NCBI RefSeq assembly: GCF_000379825.1
Contig: NZ_KB903837.1
Span: forward strand, 194,762 to 258,761
Length of the DNA stretch: 64,000 nucleotides
Reading direction: 5' to 3'
Origin: Longispora albida DSM 44784
Lineage (GTDB): Bacteria; Actinomycetota; Actinomycetes; Mycobacteriales; Micromonosporaceae
Positions 8,125 through 14,378 of this stretch are shown here, in pieces. The position numbers were made by a program, and so were the translations under genes. The notes beneath the pieces were generated by a model. That model did not search any database. It saw only the letters and a program-made list of their open reading frames with translations, and was not told where the DNA came from. How positions within the stretch are numbered: the stretch's first letter is position 1; the number at the start of each line of letters is the position of its first letter.

Positions 8125-9038
8125 GGATCCTGGTTCTCGGGGGTGCGGGCTTCATCGGCGCGCACCTCACCCGGCGGCTGACCGCCGACGGCCACGACGT
8201 GACCATCGTGGACGACTTCTCGCGGGGCCGGGACGACCTCGGCGTGCCCGTCATCCACGCGGACCTCACCGACCCGGCGGCGTGGGCGGGGCTGGAGAAG
8301 GGCTGGGATCAGGTCTACCACCTGGCGGCCGTCGTCGGTGTCCGCAACGTGGTCGGCGCTCCCGCCCGCACGATGCGGGTCAACACGCTCGCCCTCGCGT
8401 ATCTGCTGGACTGGATCGAGCCAGGTACCAAGCTGTTCTTCGCGTCGACCAGCGAGGCATACGCCGGCGGCGTCACCGCCGGGGTTGTGCCGGTGCCGAC
8501 GCCGGAGACGGTGCCGCTGCACATCGAGGACGTGGGCGCGCCGCGCTTCGCCTACGCGATCTCGAAGCTGTGGGGCGAGGCGGCCGTGCTGCACTCCGGC
8601 GTGCCTGCCGTCATCGGCCGCTTCCATAACGTCTACGGGCCCAGGATGGGTGCCGACCACGTCATCCCCGAGCTGTCACTGCGGGCGATCAAGGGCGAGA
8701 ACCCCTTCATCGTGTACGGGTCGGAGCAGCGCCGCGCCTTCTGCTACATCGACGACGCCGTGGAGGCGATGGTGGCCCTGATGGCGTCGGAGGACGCGGT
8801 CGGGCAGATCGTCCACATCGGAGACGACACGGCGGAGACGCAGGTCGCCGACCTGGTCCGGCTCGTGCACGAGGTGGCAGGCGTCAGCCCGGAGCTGGAG
8901 CACGTTCCGGCCCCGGAGGGCTCGGTCGCCCGCCGCTGCCCCGACCTCGGCAGGCTACGGGAACTCACCGGCTACCAGCCGCGCGTCCCGCTGGCCGAGG
9001 GTGTCCGGCGGACGTTCGAGTGGTACCGGGACAACTAG
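8121..9038 (+). CDS. NAD-dependent epimerase/dehydratase (extended SDR)
   Basis: A 305-residue extended short-chain dehydrogenase. It has the Rossmann motif GGAGFIG at residues 7-13, catalytic Tyr145/Lys149 in YAISK, and STSEAY upstream supplying the Ser. The family epimerises, dehydrates or decarboxylates NDP-sugars. Being coupled (GTGA overlap) to the 6-dehydrogenase suggests that it works on the uronate product, for example as a C4-epimerase or decarboxylase; this is inference. Its TAG overlaps the GTG of the next gene. Confidence 0.93.
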   Translation: MRILVLGGAGFIGAHLTRRLTADGHDVTIVDDFSRGRDDLGVPVIHADLTDPAAWAGLEKGWDQVYHLAAVVGVRNVVGAPARTMRVNTLALAYLLDWIEPGTKLFFASTSEAYAGGVTAGVVPVPTPETVPLHIEDVGAPRFAYAISKLWGEAAVLHSGVPAVIGRFHNVYGPRMGADHVIPELSLRAIKGENPFIVYGSEQRRAFCYIDDAVEAMVALMASEDAVGQIVHIGDDTAETQVADLVRLVHEVAGVSPELEHVPAPEGSVARRCPDLGRLRELTGYQPRVPLAEGVRRTFEWYRDN

Positions 9039-9721
9039 TGCGCGACATCGTGTTCTACTACGGGGCCGGCGAGCTGGACAAGCTCGCCGGCTACCGGTGC
9101 GCCGTACTCCAGCCGCAGTTCTACAGCCGTGCGGAGCTGGCCGAGCTGGGCGACGTCCGGCTCCTCGCGTACCTGAGCGTGACGGAGGACGTGTCCCCGG
9201 ACCCGGCCCCGTGGCAGCGCCCGGAACGCAACCCCGACTGGGGCGGCGCCTTCGTGGACGTGAGTCATCCCGGGTGGATCGCCCACGTGCTCGGCGAGGC
9301 GCGGGCCGCGCTGTCCGCCGGGTTCGAGGGACTGTTCCTGGACTGCCTGAACGTCGAGTTCACGTACCCGGAGGACCTGCCGCACACCCTGGCGCTGATC
9401 GGGGCGCTGCGCGCGGAGTTCCCCTCGGCGTACCTGCTGGCCAACCGGGGCTTCGCCCTCCTGCCGGAGCTGGGCGGGCTCGTCGACGGCGTGCTCTTCG
9501 AGTCGTTCTCCGCCCGGTGGACCGACGAGGGCTACGCGCTGTGGCCGGAGGACACCCTCGAAGTGCACGCCGCGTACGCCGAGCGGCTGCTCCACCTCGA
9601 CGTGGACCTCTACGCGCTCGACTACGCCGACAGCCCGGCACTGGAGTCCTTCGCCCGGCGGCGGGCCGAGCAGTTCGGGATGGTCTCCTCGATCAGCGAC
9701 AAGGCGCTGAGCCGGGTTTAG
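9038..9721 (+). CDS. Second GH114-like TIM-barrel protein, no signal peptide
   Basis: A 227-residue protein beginning at a GTG that overlaps the epimerase stop codon by one base. Motifs parallel the first GH114-like protein: GYRCAVLQPQFY, LAYLSVTED, GLFLDCLNVE with the conserved Asp after the strand, LLANRGFALLP and DGVLFESFS. It lacks any signal peptide and is shorter, so it appears to be cytoplasmic, unusual for this hydrolase family. It may act on a nucleotide- or lipid-linked intermediate, or be non-catalytic. The operon thus has a secreted and an intracellular paralogue flanking two sugar-nucleotide enzymes. Confidence 0.8.
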   Translation: MRDIVFYYGAGELDKLAGYRCAVLQPQFYSRAELAELGDVRLLAYLSVTEDVSPDPAPWQRPERNPDWGGAFVDVSHPGWIAHVLGEARAALSAGFEGLFLDCLNVEFTYPEDLPHTLALIGALRAEFPSAYLLANRGFALLPELGGLVDGVLFESFSARWTDEGYALWPEDTLEVHAAYAERLLHLDVDLYALDYADSPALESFARRRAEQFGMVSSISDKALSRV

Positions 9722-9915
9722 AGGTCCTAACTCCATGACTGGCGGCGCTCTGGCGGCCCCAGAAGACGACCGGACTGCGCAGAATTCCAGGCCGGATACA
9801 ACACCGATATGCGGAGGGCTCCCGTTAACAGACGGGCCCTTCCCGCAAATATGCAGGTCAGAGTCTTGTGATGTTGGGGCTTGTCAGCCCGGTCATGAGT
9901 TTTCATGAGTAGCCA

Positions 9916-9948
9916 GGAGCCCCGGTCAGCCGTAGCTGCCGGGGTTCC
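9916..9948 (-). terminator. Hairpin after the XRE regulator gene
   Basis: GGAGCCCCGG (9916-9925) pairs with CCGGGGTTCC (9939-9948, with one G-U pair) around an inner TCAGC/GCTG extension. It lies 14 bp beyond the stop of the minus-strand regulator gene and probably terminates it. The remaining intergenic stretch 9722-9915 holds a weaker GGGCTCCCGT hairpin near 9820 and nothing else recognisable. Confidence 0.55.
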
Positions 9949-9961
9949 TTGGTGCCTGCGG

Positions 9962-11041
9962 TCAGGCTGCCTGAACCTCAGCCAGGATGCGCCTGAGTGC
10001 CACGCTGTGCCGTTCCTGGGGAAGCTTGGTCATGGCGGACATCGCGTAGGTGTGGCCAGCTTCCTTGTCTCCTTGCTTGGTCATCACCAGGGCGCGATGC
10101 AGCTCTACGTGTGTGGCGAACCTGGCGAACTCGGCTGGGCGCGCCTTGTCTGCGCGGTCCTGCCAGCCCGGGGCTTCCTTGTGACCAGCTCGGGCAAGGA
10201 CCTGTCCCTTGTTCGCTGCCCAGCGCCAGAACGGCATATCCCACTCTGCTGCCGCGCTGTCGGTACCGGCCCGGTCGAAGACTGCGGACGCCTTCTCCAG
10301 AGTCTCAGCGGCAGCCTGCGGGTTGCCTGAAAGGGCGTAGACGTTGGCTTTGCTCACGAGCGCGTCAAGGAGGCCCACGCTGGGCTTGCCGTCAGCAACG
10401 GCAATCGCCTTGTTCGCCAGGGACTCACACGCCCGGAGGTCTGCCGAGGGGTGAGCGTGGGAGTTCGCGGACCTGCCCAGTACCCAGACCTGAACATCGC
10501 GATCTTCAGAGCGCATCGCGGCACGCGCGGCAAGGTCGGACCATCGGACGCACGCGGCGTTGTCGTTGATCGAGGCCACGGGCGTGCCATGAAGCACGAG
10601 CATCCGGGCCACGATGCCCCAGTCGCGTGGATCATGAGCTGTCCGCTGTAAGACCTGCAAGTCCGCGATGATCTCCGCTTGCTTGCTGATCACGCCTTCC
10701 CGAATCCCGGTGAATGCGTGGTAGCGCAAGCGGGACAGCCACTCATCGTGGCTGATCTGGCCGCTCAGCCCCCGGTCAATGCCTTCCCAGACCTGCTCGG
10801 ACAGCGCCACCGGCACGACGGCCGACACGCTCAGGGCCTTCAAGAGGTCGCGCCGTTCCATGATCTCCACTCCCAGAACTCGCTCATAGGCTTCGATCAC
10901 GTTGAGCGTGACCGGGCGCTTGTTGTTCTCGACACGCCATAGGTGTGCGTGACTGATGAACGCCAGTTCTGCGAACAGGGGCAGGCTGACGAACCCCTTG
11001 TCCTTCCGCGCCTGCTTCAGTATCGCGCCCGTGACTTCCAC
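9962..11041 (-). CDS. XRE-family regulator with TPR-like C-terminal domain
   Basis: A 359-residue protein. Residues 1-60 form a Cro/C1-type helix-turn-helix (KQARKDKGFVSLPLFAEL, then SHAHLWRVENNKRPVT). The remaining 300 residues are Ala-rich amphipathic helices resembling tetratricopeptide repeats, the layout of actinobacterial regulators found in integrative elements and next to small developmental genes. I use the GTG at 11041, since GAGAGG lies about 8 nt upstream; a TTG at 11056 is in frame. It is divergent from the small-gene cluster to the right and probably controls it. Confidence 0.82.
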   Translation of the reverse strand: MEVTGAILKQARKDKGFVSLPLFAELAFISHAHLWRVENNKRPVTLNVIEAYERVLGVEIMERRDLLKALSVSAVVPVALSEQVWEGIDRGLSGQISHDEWLSRLRYHAFTGIREGVISKQAEIIADLQVLQRTAHDPRDWGIVARMLVLHGTPVASINDNAACVRWSDLAARAAMRSEDRDVQVWVLGRSANSHAHPSADLRACESLANKAIAVADGKPSVGLLDALVSKANVYALSGNPQAAAETLEKASAVFDRAGTDSAAAEWDMPFWRWAANKGQVLARAGHKEAPGWQDRADKARPAEFARFATHVELHRALVMTKQGDKEAGHTYAMSAMTKLPQERHSVALRRILAEVQAA

Positions 11042-11061
11042 CGCCGGACCTCTCAAAGTTT

Positions 11062-11094
11062 TGGCAATAGTTGATCATGGATGGCAATAGTGAT
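11062..11094. promoter_or_regulatory. Two direct repeats, probable regulator operator
   Basis: TGGCAATAGT occurs at 11062-11071 and again at 11082-11091, exactly 20 bp (two helical turns) apart, just upstream of the XRE regulator start. Same-face spacing in the divergent intergenic region suggests autoregulatory binding sites (inference). Confidence 0.6.
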
Positions 11095-11098
11095 GTTC

Positions 11099-11127
11099 TT
11101 GAGTGACCCTCTCGCTACGGACAGACT
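11099..11127 (+). promoter_or_regulatory. Candidate promoter for the small-gene cluster
   Basis: TTGAGT (11099-11104) and CAGACT (11122-11127) are separated by 17 bp, close to the actinobacterial vegetative consensus TTGAC-N17-TAGACT. It points rightward toward the 20-residue peptide gene and lies next to the repeat operator. Confidence 0.45.
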
Positions 11128-11320
11128 AGCCGTAGAGCGTTCCTGAGTGGACATACAGACGGCTGTACGCCAGTCACTCCCTCCGTGCCAGGCACGGGAA
11201 AGCCCTTCCTAGGTGTGGCCGGTTTGCCGTGCGCGCGAACGGCAGGCCCCACCAGCAGGGGCTAGCAGGAATCTCGGGAGCGCTCACCCTCAACAGCCAC
11301 CGAGGAGAGGAGGTGACCAC

Positions 11321-11383
11321 ATGTCGATCAGCGGCAAGAAGCCGGAGGGTGAGGAGCCCGTGGAGGGCCAGGGCGAGGAGTAG
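11321..11383 (+). CDS. 20-residue hydrophilic peptide gene
   Basis: An ATG at 11321 is preceded by an extended Shine-Dalgarno sequence (GAGGAGAGGAGGTGA, 11301-11315). It opens a 21-codon frame ending in TAG at 11383. The peptide begins MSISGKK and then is almost entirely Glu, Gly and Pro, with a net negative charge, no Cys and no hydrophobic segment. I do not recognise it. A perfect 11-bp hairpin follows 12 nt after the stop. The strength of the ribosome site argues for real translation, either as a free peptide or a leader peptide. Confidence 0.5.
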   Translation: MSISGKKPEGEEPVEGQGEE

Positions 11384-11395
11384 CCCCCAGAAGAC

Positions 11396-11435
11396 AGGAG
11401 GCCGGAAGCACCTTGCCTGGGACGTCCGGCCTCCT
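11396..11435 (+). terminator. Hairpin between peptide gene and next gene
   Basis: AGGAGGCCGGA (11396-11406) is perfectly complementary to TCCGGCCTCCT (11425-11435) with an 18-nt loop. No T-run follows. It could be an attenuator or processing site between the peptide gene and the gene at 11458. Confidence 0.5.
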
Positions 11436-11457
11436 CAGACCCCGAAGGGCCACACTC

Positions 11458-11745
11458 ATGCTGAACTCAACCCCAGAACAGCGCAAGGAGCTTGGCGCGA
11501 AGATCAAAGACTTCGGAGCCAACTTCGCGCCGAACGAACCCGATGCCGTCTTGTTCATTGACCACGCTGGAGGGTTCGGCTACTCCGCAGGACCACAGGC
11601 CCCGGCAGGCTGCCGGATCATCGCCACCCGTGGCGAACTGGACTGGCTCATGGTCAGCAACGGCTATCTGTACTACGACTTCGATGACCCCGCAAAGCTT
11701 GACGCCTTCGCGGAACTGATCTTCGACCATGCGGAGCGGTCATGA
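11458..11745 (+). CDS. Small hypothetical protein (95 residues)
   Basis: A soluble acidic protein of 95 residues starting at ATG 11458. It contains a central predicted alpha/beta region (DAVLFIDHAGGFGYS, CRIIATRGELDWLMV, NGYLYYDFDD) and no signal peptide. I do not recognise the family. The codon bias is weaker than in flanking genes. The stop codon overlaps the next ATG (ATGA at 11742-11745), giving a chain of coupled small genes typical of integrative elements. Confidence 0.6.
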   Translation: MLNSTPEQRKELGAKIKDFGANFAPNEPDAVLFIDHAGGFGYSAGPQAPAGCRIIATRGELDWLMVSNGYLYYDFDDPAKLDAFAELIFDHAERS

Positions 11746-11894
11746 TCGGCCTGTCTATCAAGGTCACCTGCTCCGCAGTGGACGGGTGCCGTGACGAGCT
11801 GGGCGAACTCAAGCCCCGCCTTCAACGGCACGAAGTGCAGGGCAAGCCTCACCAGCCGTGCGCGGTGTACGTCGGGCTGTACCACCGCCCTTGA
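11742..11894 (+). CDS. 50-residue Cys/His-containing peptide
   Basis: The frame begins at an ATG overlapping the stop of the 95-residue gene and ends at a TGA that overlaps the next start. The product has a Cys-x5-Cys pair (residues 10 and 16) and a later HQPCAVYVG with further His and Cys, which could bind a metal. No known family is recognised. Its reality rests on the overlap at both ends. Confidence 0.5.
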   Translation: MIGLSIKVTCSAVDGCRDELGELKPRLQRHEVQGKPHQPCAVYVGLYHRP

Positions 11895-12076
11895 GACTGC
11901 TTGCCGCCGTCACCCTGGCGCTGACTTTCGGCGCTTGCTGCGCATGGGCAGGTTTCGTGGCCCTGTGCTCGTGGGCTGTGAAGGAACCCGCACCGCGCCA
12001 GTGGCAAGCGGCCGACCGCTCAGTCCATCACTGGCGCGACCCGCTAAATACCGCACCCCCTCGCAACACTCCATAG
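11891..12076 (+). CDS. Small single-TM protein (61 residues)
   Basis: The frame starts at a TTG overlapping the preceding TGA (TTGA at 11891-11894); a GTG at 11858 is a longer alternative. The N-terminus is one hydrophobic helix (LLAAVTLALTFGACCAWAGF), followed by a short polar tail rich in Trp, His and Arg. It is probably a small membrane protein of the island; function unknown. Confidence 0.45.
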   Translation: MRLLAAVTLALTFGACCAWAGFVALCSWAVKEPAPRQWQAADRSVHHWRDPLNTAPPRNTP

Positions 12077-12104
12077 AGAACCTTCAACCCTAGGAGGCAA
12101 CCGT

Positions 12105-12377
12105 ATGGCTGACGTGAAGATCGCTGCCGAAAGGCTCGGCACAGCGCTTCAGAACACCGATGGGTTTCTCCGGCTGATCGTCGGCGCTCGTGACGAGATG
12201 TCCGCACTCGCGAGCCAGTTCGCCGCGATGAATGTGGAGGACCGCGCGGCTCTGTCGTCTGCGTGTGCTGCGAAGCTGGACGACTTGCTTGGTGTCGTGG
12301 CTGGCACGGTGAAGCCGATCCTTGAGGAGGCTCGCAGCCTGGCCGCTCAGATTGGTGGAGAGGGTCAGTCGCACTGA
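12105..12377 (+). CDS. N-terminal helical half of an interrupted deaminase toxin
   Basis: A 90-residue Ala-rich all-helical protein beginning at ATG 12105 behind a good ribosome site (GGAGG, 12092-12096). It ends at TGA 12375-12377. In intact SCP1.201-like deaminase toxins of actinomycetes an N-terminal helical domain of this size is fused through a Pro-rich linker to the deaminase. Here the same frame continues after the TGA for 200 codons with exactly that linker and domain. It is either the free N-terminal product of a broken gene or one half of a split toxin. Confidence 0.75.
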   Translation: MADVKIAAERLGTALQNTDGFLRLIVGARDEMSALASQFAAMNVEDRAALSSACAAKLDDLLGVVAGTVKPILEEARSLAAQIGGEGQSH

Positions 12378-12977
12378 GGAGCGGACTCGGCTGCCTGCGA
12401 CTCGCGGGCAGGGCCGACCTGCGACAACACCCTGAAACCCCCGCAGCGTGGCCCTGGCGACCACAAGGCAACGCCCCCATCCACACCACTGCCTAAGCCG
12501 TCGAAAGTCCCGCCACCTGACGAGGAACGGCCCGCGCCCCCCGTCCGGGTCGATCCCGAGATAGCCAGGTCAATGCTTCGATGGGCTGGCGATGACATCG
12601 CAACCGGGCGGATGATCCTGCCGGGCGGGAAAGATCTCATGGGGCCGTTCGGGCCGGGCTACGGGCCAGCGAGCAGCGGGTACGGGCTCAAAGAGCCGTG
12701 GAAGTCACTGGCGTCCATGACCCGGCATGTGGAAGGCCATGCCGCCGCCGCCATGCGGCGTGATGGCATTTGGGATGCGACGCTGTACCTGAACATGAAG
12801 CCTTGCAAGGGGCCGGGCGGGTGTCTTGAAAGGCTTGAGGAAGTCATGCCCGATGGATCTCGGTTGACGATCTTCAAGATCTTCAAGAACGGTAGCGTGT
12901 GGCGTCGGGTGTTTTACGGCAACGGCAGAGGACTGGAGGACAGCGACAGTGGCGGATCAGACGATCTACCGAGTTGA
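12378..12977 (+). pseudogene. SCP1.201-like (DddA-type) nucleic-acid deaminase, 3' part beyond an in-frame TGA
   Basis: The frame following TGA 12375-12377 is open to 12977. It encodes a Pro-rich linker (12378-12570), then a deaminase domain beginning near ATG 12573. Catalytic features are intact: the zinc-binding His and catalytic Glu in HVEGHAAA (residues 52 and 54 from ATG 12573) and the two cysteines in PCKGPGGC (78 and 84). This is the pattern of the SCP1.201/DddA family of secreted cytosine deaminase toxins. ATG 12573 has only a weak ribosome site. The gene could be a recent nonsense pseudogene, a readthrough product, or a split gene whose catalytic half is still made. Confidence 0.75.
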
Positions 12978-13182
12978 GGGCGACCCTGAGAAGCTGGCTT
13001 TGTTGATGGCCTACGTCTTGGAGGATAAGCCCGGAGTGGACGAATACGCGGCCCAGTTAGGCTTCACGCCTCCCGAGGGGGCCACTTCCGATGTGTGGCT
13101 GGTGAGCCACATCGACAACCCCGATGAGATGTGGTTGGCGTGGGGCGATGACTCCGACGAGAGCCCCAATCGCGTCGGCTGA
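12949..13182 (+). CDS. Putative immunity protein for the deaminase
   Basis: A 77-residue acidic protein starting at GTG 12949, overlapping the end of the deaminase frame by 29 nt in another frame. It contains a TIYRVEGDPEKLALLM opening and VWLVSHIDNPDEMWLAW, giving a small alpha/beta protein with clustered Asp/Glu. Position directly behind and overlapping a polymorphic-toxin deaminase is the usual place for an immunity gene; no immunity family is recognised with confidence. A transposable element is inserted 8 bp after its stop. Confidence 0.65.
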   Translation: MADQTIYRVEGDPEKLALLMAYVLEDKPGVDEYAAQLGFTPPEGATSDVWLVSHIDNPDEMWLAWGDDSDESPNRVG

Positions 13183-13189
13183 CCTACAC

Positions 13190-13213
13190 TGTCCGGTCTC
13201 GTTTTAGTTGGGG
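13190..13213 (+). repeat. Left terminal inverted repeat of the 546-bp element
   Basis: A 24-bp end beginning TGTCC and containing TAGTTGGGG. It matches the right end at 21 of 24 positions when reversed. Confidence 0.8.
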
Positions 13214-13304
13214 TATGTCGGCAAGCTCAGGTCGGGACTGTCGGACCCCGTTCGTAGGGTAGGCGGAGGCGGACACCGGGTCCGGCCGAGCAGAGGGAGT
13301 AACC

Positions 13305-13643
13305 ATGCCCAAGTACCTCATCTACTTCAACCAGCAGTGGGTGGGCGACCACACTGAGGAGTGGTTCCGTGGGCGGGGGCCACTGGCCAGGGCGGTCGTT
13401 GAGGAGATCAAGGCCGCTGGGGCGTTCGTCGTCACCGGGGGCGTTGGGGGTGGCCCGGTCTTTAGTGCCGACGCCACGAGCGGAACCTTGGTGTTCACCG
13501 ACGGGCCGTTCGGTGAGAGCAAGGAGTTCCTGGGCGGACTGATCGTGGTGGATGTGGCCGACGAGGTGGCGGCCAGGATGTGGGCCGGCAAGGTCGCCGA
13601 AGCGTGCGGCTGGCCCCAGGAGGTTCGCCGGCTCAACGAGTGA
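13305..13643 (+). CDS. YciI/DGPF-domain protein
   Basis: A 112-residue protein of the YciI-like DGPF family. It shows the N-terminal strand PKYLIYFNQ, the conserved TDGPFGESKEFLGG motif (about residues 65-78) that names the family, and a C-terminal dimeric ferredoxin-like half. Such proteins are often found with sigma factors of the ECF41/42 kind or as stand-alone proteins; the reaction is unknown. It has a good ribosome site (GAGGGAG). It is the only gene inside the transposable element and so is its passenger. Confidence 0.88.
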   Translation: MPKYLIYFNQQWVGDHTEEWFRGRGPLARAVVEEIKAAGAFVVTGGVGGGPVFSADATSGTLVFTDGPFGESKEFLGGLIVVDVADEVAARMWAGKVAEACGWPQEVRRLNE

Positions 13644-13711
13644 AGCTTGTTGAAATTCGTGCCCCAACTAAATTGAGACAACCCTCGGATACCTCAGGCA
13701 AAACGTGACTG

Positions 13712-13735
13712 CCTCAACTAAGACGAGACGGGACA
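13712..13735 (-). repeat. Right terminal inverted repeat of the 546-bp element
   Basis: A 24-bp end containing CTCAACTAAGACGAGACGGG and terminating in ACA, next to the second TACAC target copy. Confidence 0.8.
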
Positions 13736-13758
13736 TACACTGAATGCTTCCCAGCAGG

Positions 13759-13785
13759 AGCCCTGGCATAAGGCCAGGGCTTTCC
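13759..13785 (+). terminator. Terminator of the toxin/immunity unit
   Basis: AGCCCTGGC (13759-13767) and GCCAGGGCT (13773-13781) form a perfect 9-bp stem followed by TTCCT. If the 546-bp element is removed, this hairpin lies about 30 bp behind the immunity gene stop, so the insertion has separated it from its operon. Confidence 0.75.
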
Positions 13786-13816
13786 TGTGCCCCGAGAGCG
13801 CCGTAGGGCGACGAAA

Positions 13817-13855
13817 GGCTCCGGCCCACAGGTGACCGTGGGGCGGGGCTTTCTT
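13817..13855 (+). terminator. Second hairpin terminator
   Basis: GGCTCCGGCCCAC pairs (with small mismatches) with GTGGGGCGGGGC, followed by TTTCTT. It lies between the island operon and the convergent frameshifted gene and may serve both. Confidence 0.6.
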
Positions 13856-13859
13856 GCTG

Positions 13860-14283
13860 TCACATACTGAGTCCGGTCATCACCTCCAGGTCGGTGTGCA
13901 TGTCGTCCGTCTGGTTAGTGCCAAGCCGCATGAAATCGGCTGGCGCATGGCTGGACGGCTCGGCGAACTCACGCACCTGATACAGCGCATCCGCTGTTTC
14001 CGTGTCGGCTGTGCCTGGCCTGATGATGCGCAGCCGCTCGGCGTACTCAAGAATCAGCCAGGAACACACCATCTTTTTCCGGGTATCGAGTGGAGCGGTA
14101 ATCGGCATTCGTCGGGCAAGTCTCTTCAAAGAATTCACAGCCTGGACATGTCCAGATGAAAGGCCGGTAACGCTCGGCCTCTTCAGCGGTCGGCCGGAGA
14201 TCTATAATCCGCCGCCACAGCATCACGCAGTAGTCAGCGTGCGGGCTGGCTGGCCTCTTGTGGCGGACTCTCACCGCTTCCAC
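13860..14283 (-). pseudogene. Frameshifted small gene of the island
   Basis: Two overlapping minus-strand frames (14283 to 14047, and 14138 to 13860) become one continuous product of about 140 residues if a single A is removed from the five-A run (T5 at 14074-14078 on the plus strand). The joined protein reads through ADYCVMLWRRIIDLRP, WTCPGCEFFEETCP, WLILEYAERLRIIRP and ends in HTDLEVMTGLSM. A Cys-x2-Cys with a further Cys could bind metal. The start is probably GTG 14274, which overlaps the stop of an upstream fragment. I do not recognise the family. It is a pseudogene unless the run is a sequencing error or slippage site. Confidence 0.5.
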
Positions 14284-14366
14284 CGCGCCTTCGCACCCTG
14301 CTTACCCGCCCGTGCGCGTAGCTCGCTGAGACTGGCCTCCCGTTCGTCCTGGTCGCGCCACCGAAC
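14271..14366 (-). pseudogene. 3' fragment of a truncated gene at the island edge
   Basis: The minus-strand frame ending at TGA 14273-14271 encodes a basic helical tail (WVRWRDQDEREASLSEL, then RAGKQGAKARWKR). No start codon is available in this frame before it runs into the acetyltransferase gene on the other strand. Its stop overlaps the GTG at 14274 of the frameshifted gene, as in a coupled operon. It looks like the remaining end of a gene cut at the island boundary. Confidence 0.35.
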
Positions 14367-14378
14367 CCATGTAACTTG

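Larger units (their letters stand above)
13190..13735. mobile_element. 546-bp non-autonomous transposable element (IS21-like ends) carrying a yciI-type gene
   Basis: Imperfect 24-bp inverted ends (21 of 24 match) lie at 13190-13213, starting TGTCCGGTCTCG, and 13712-13735, ending GAGACGGGACA. The element is flanked by a perfect 5-bp direct repeat TACAC (13185-13189 and 13736-13740), the expected target-site duplication. Additional subterminal copies of the end repeat occur at about 13239-13259 and 13662-13684. TGT...ACA ends with repeated subterminal motifs are characteristic of IS21-family elements (family assignment is inference). No transposase is present; the only gene is the YciI-like one, so it would need a transposase in trans. 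Confidence 0.8.

Noticed and set aside
9722-9915. tRNA gene or attachment site at the left island edge
   Set aside because: No cloverleaf or CCA-preceding acceptor stem could be folded by eye, and no matching direct repeat was found at the right edge near 14370.
9905-10330. A 141-codon plus-strand frame near the island edge
   Set aside because: It is opposite the XRE regulator, without a ribosome site or a known motif.
12375-12377. TGA in the deaminase gene as a selenocysteine codon
   Set aside because: It falls at the domain-linker boundary, not in an active site, and no SECIS-like hairpin is evident right after it; a nonsense mutation, split gene or readthrough is more likely.
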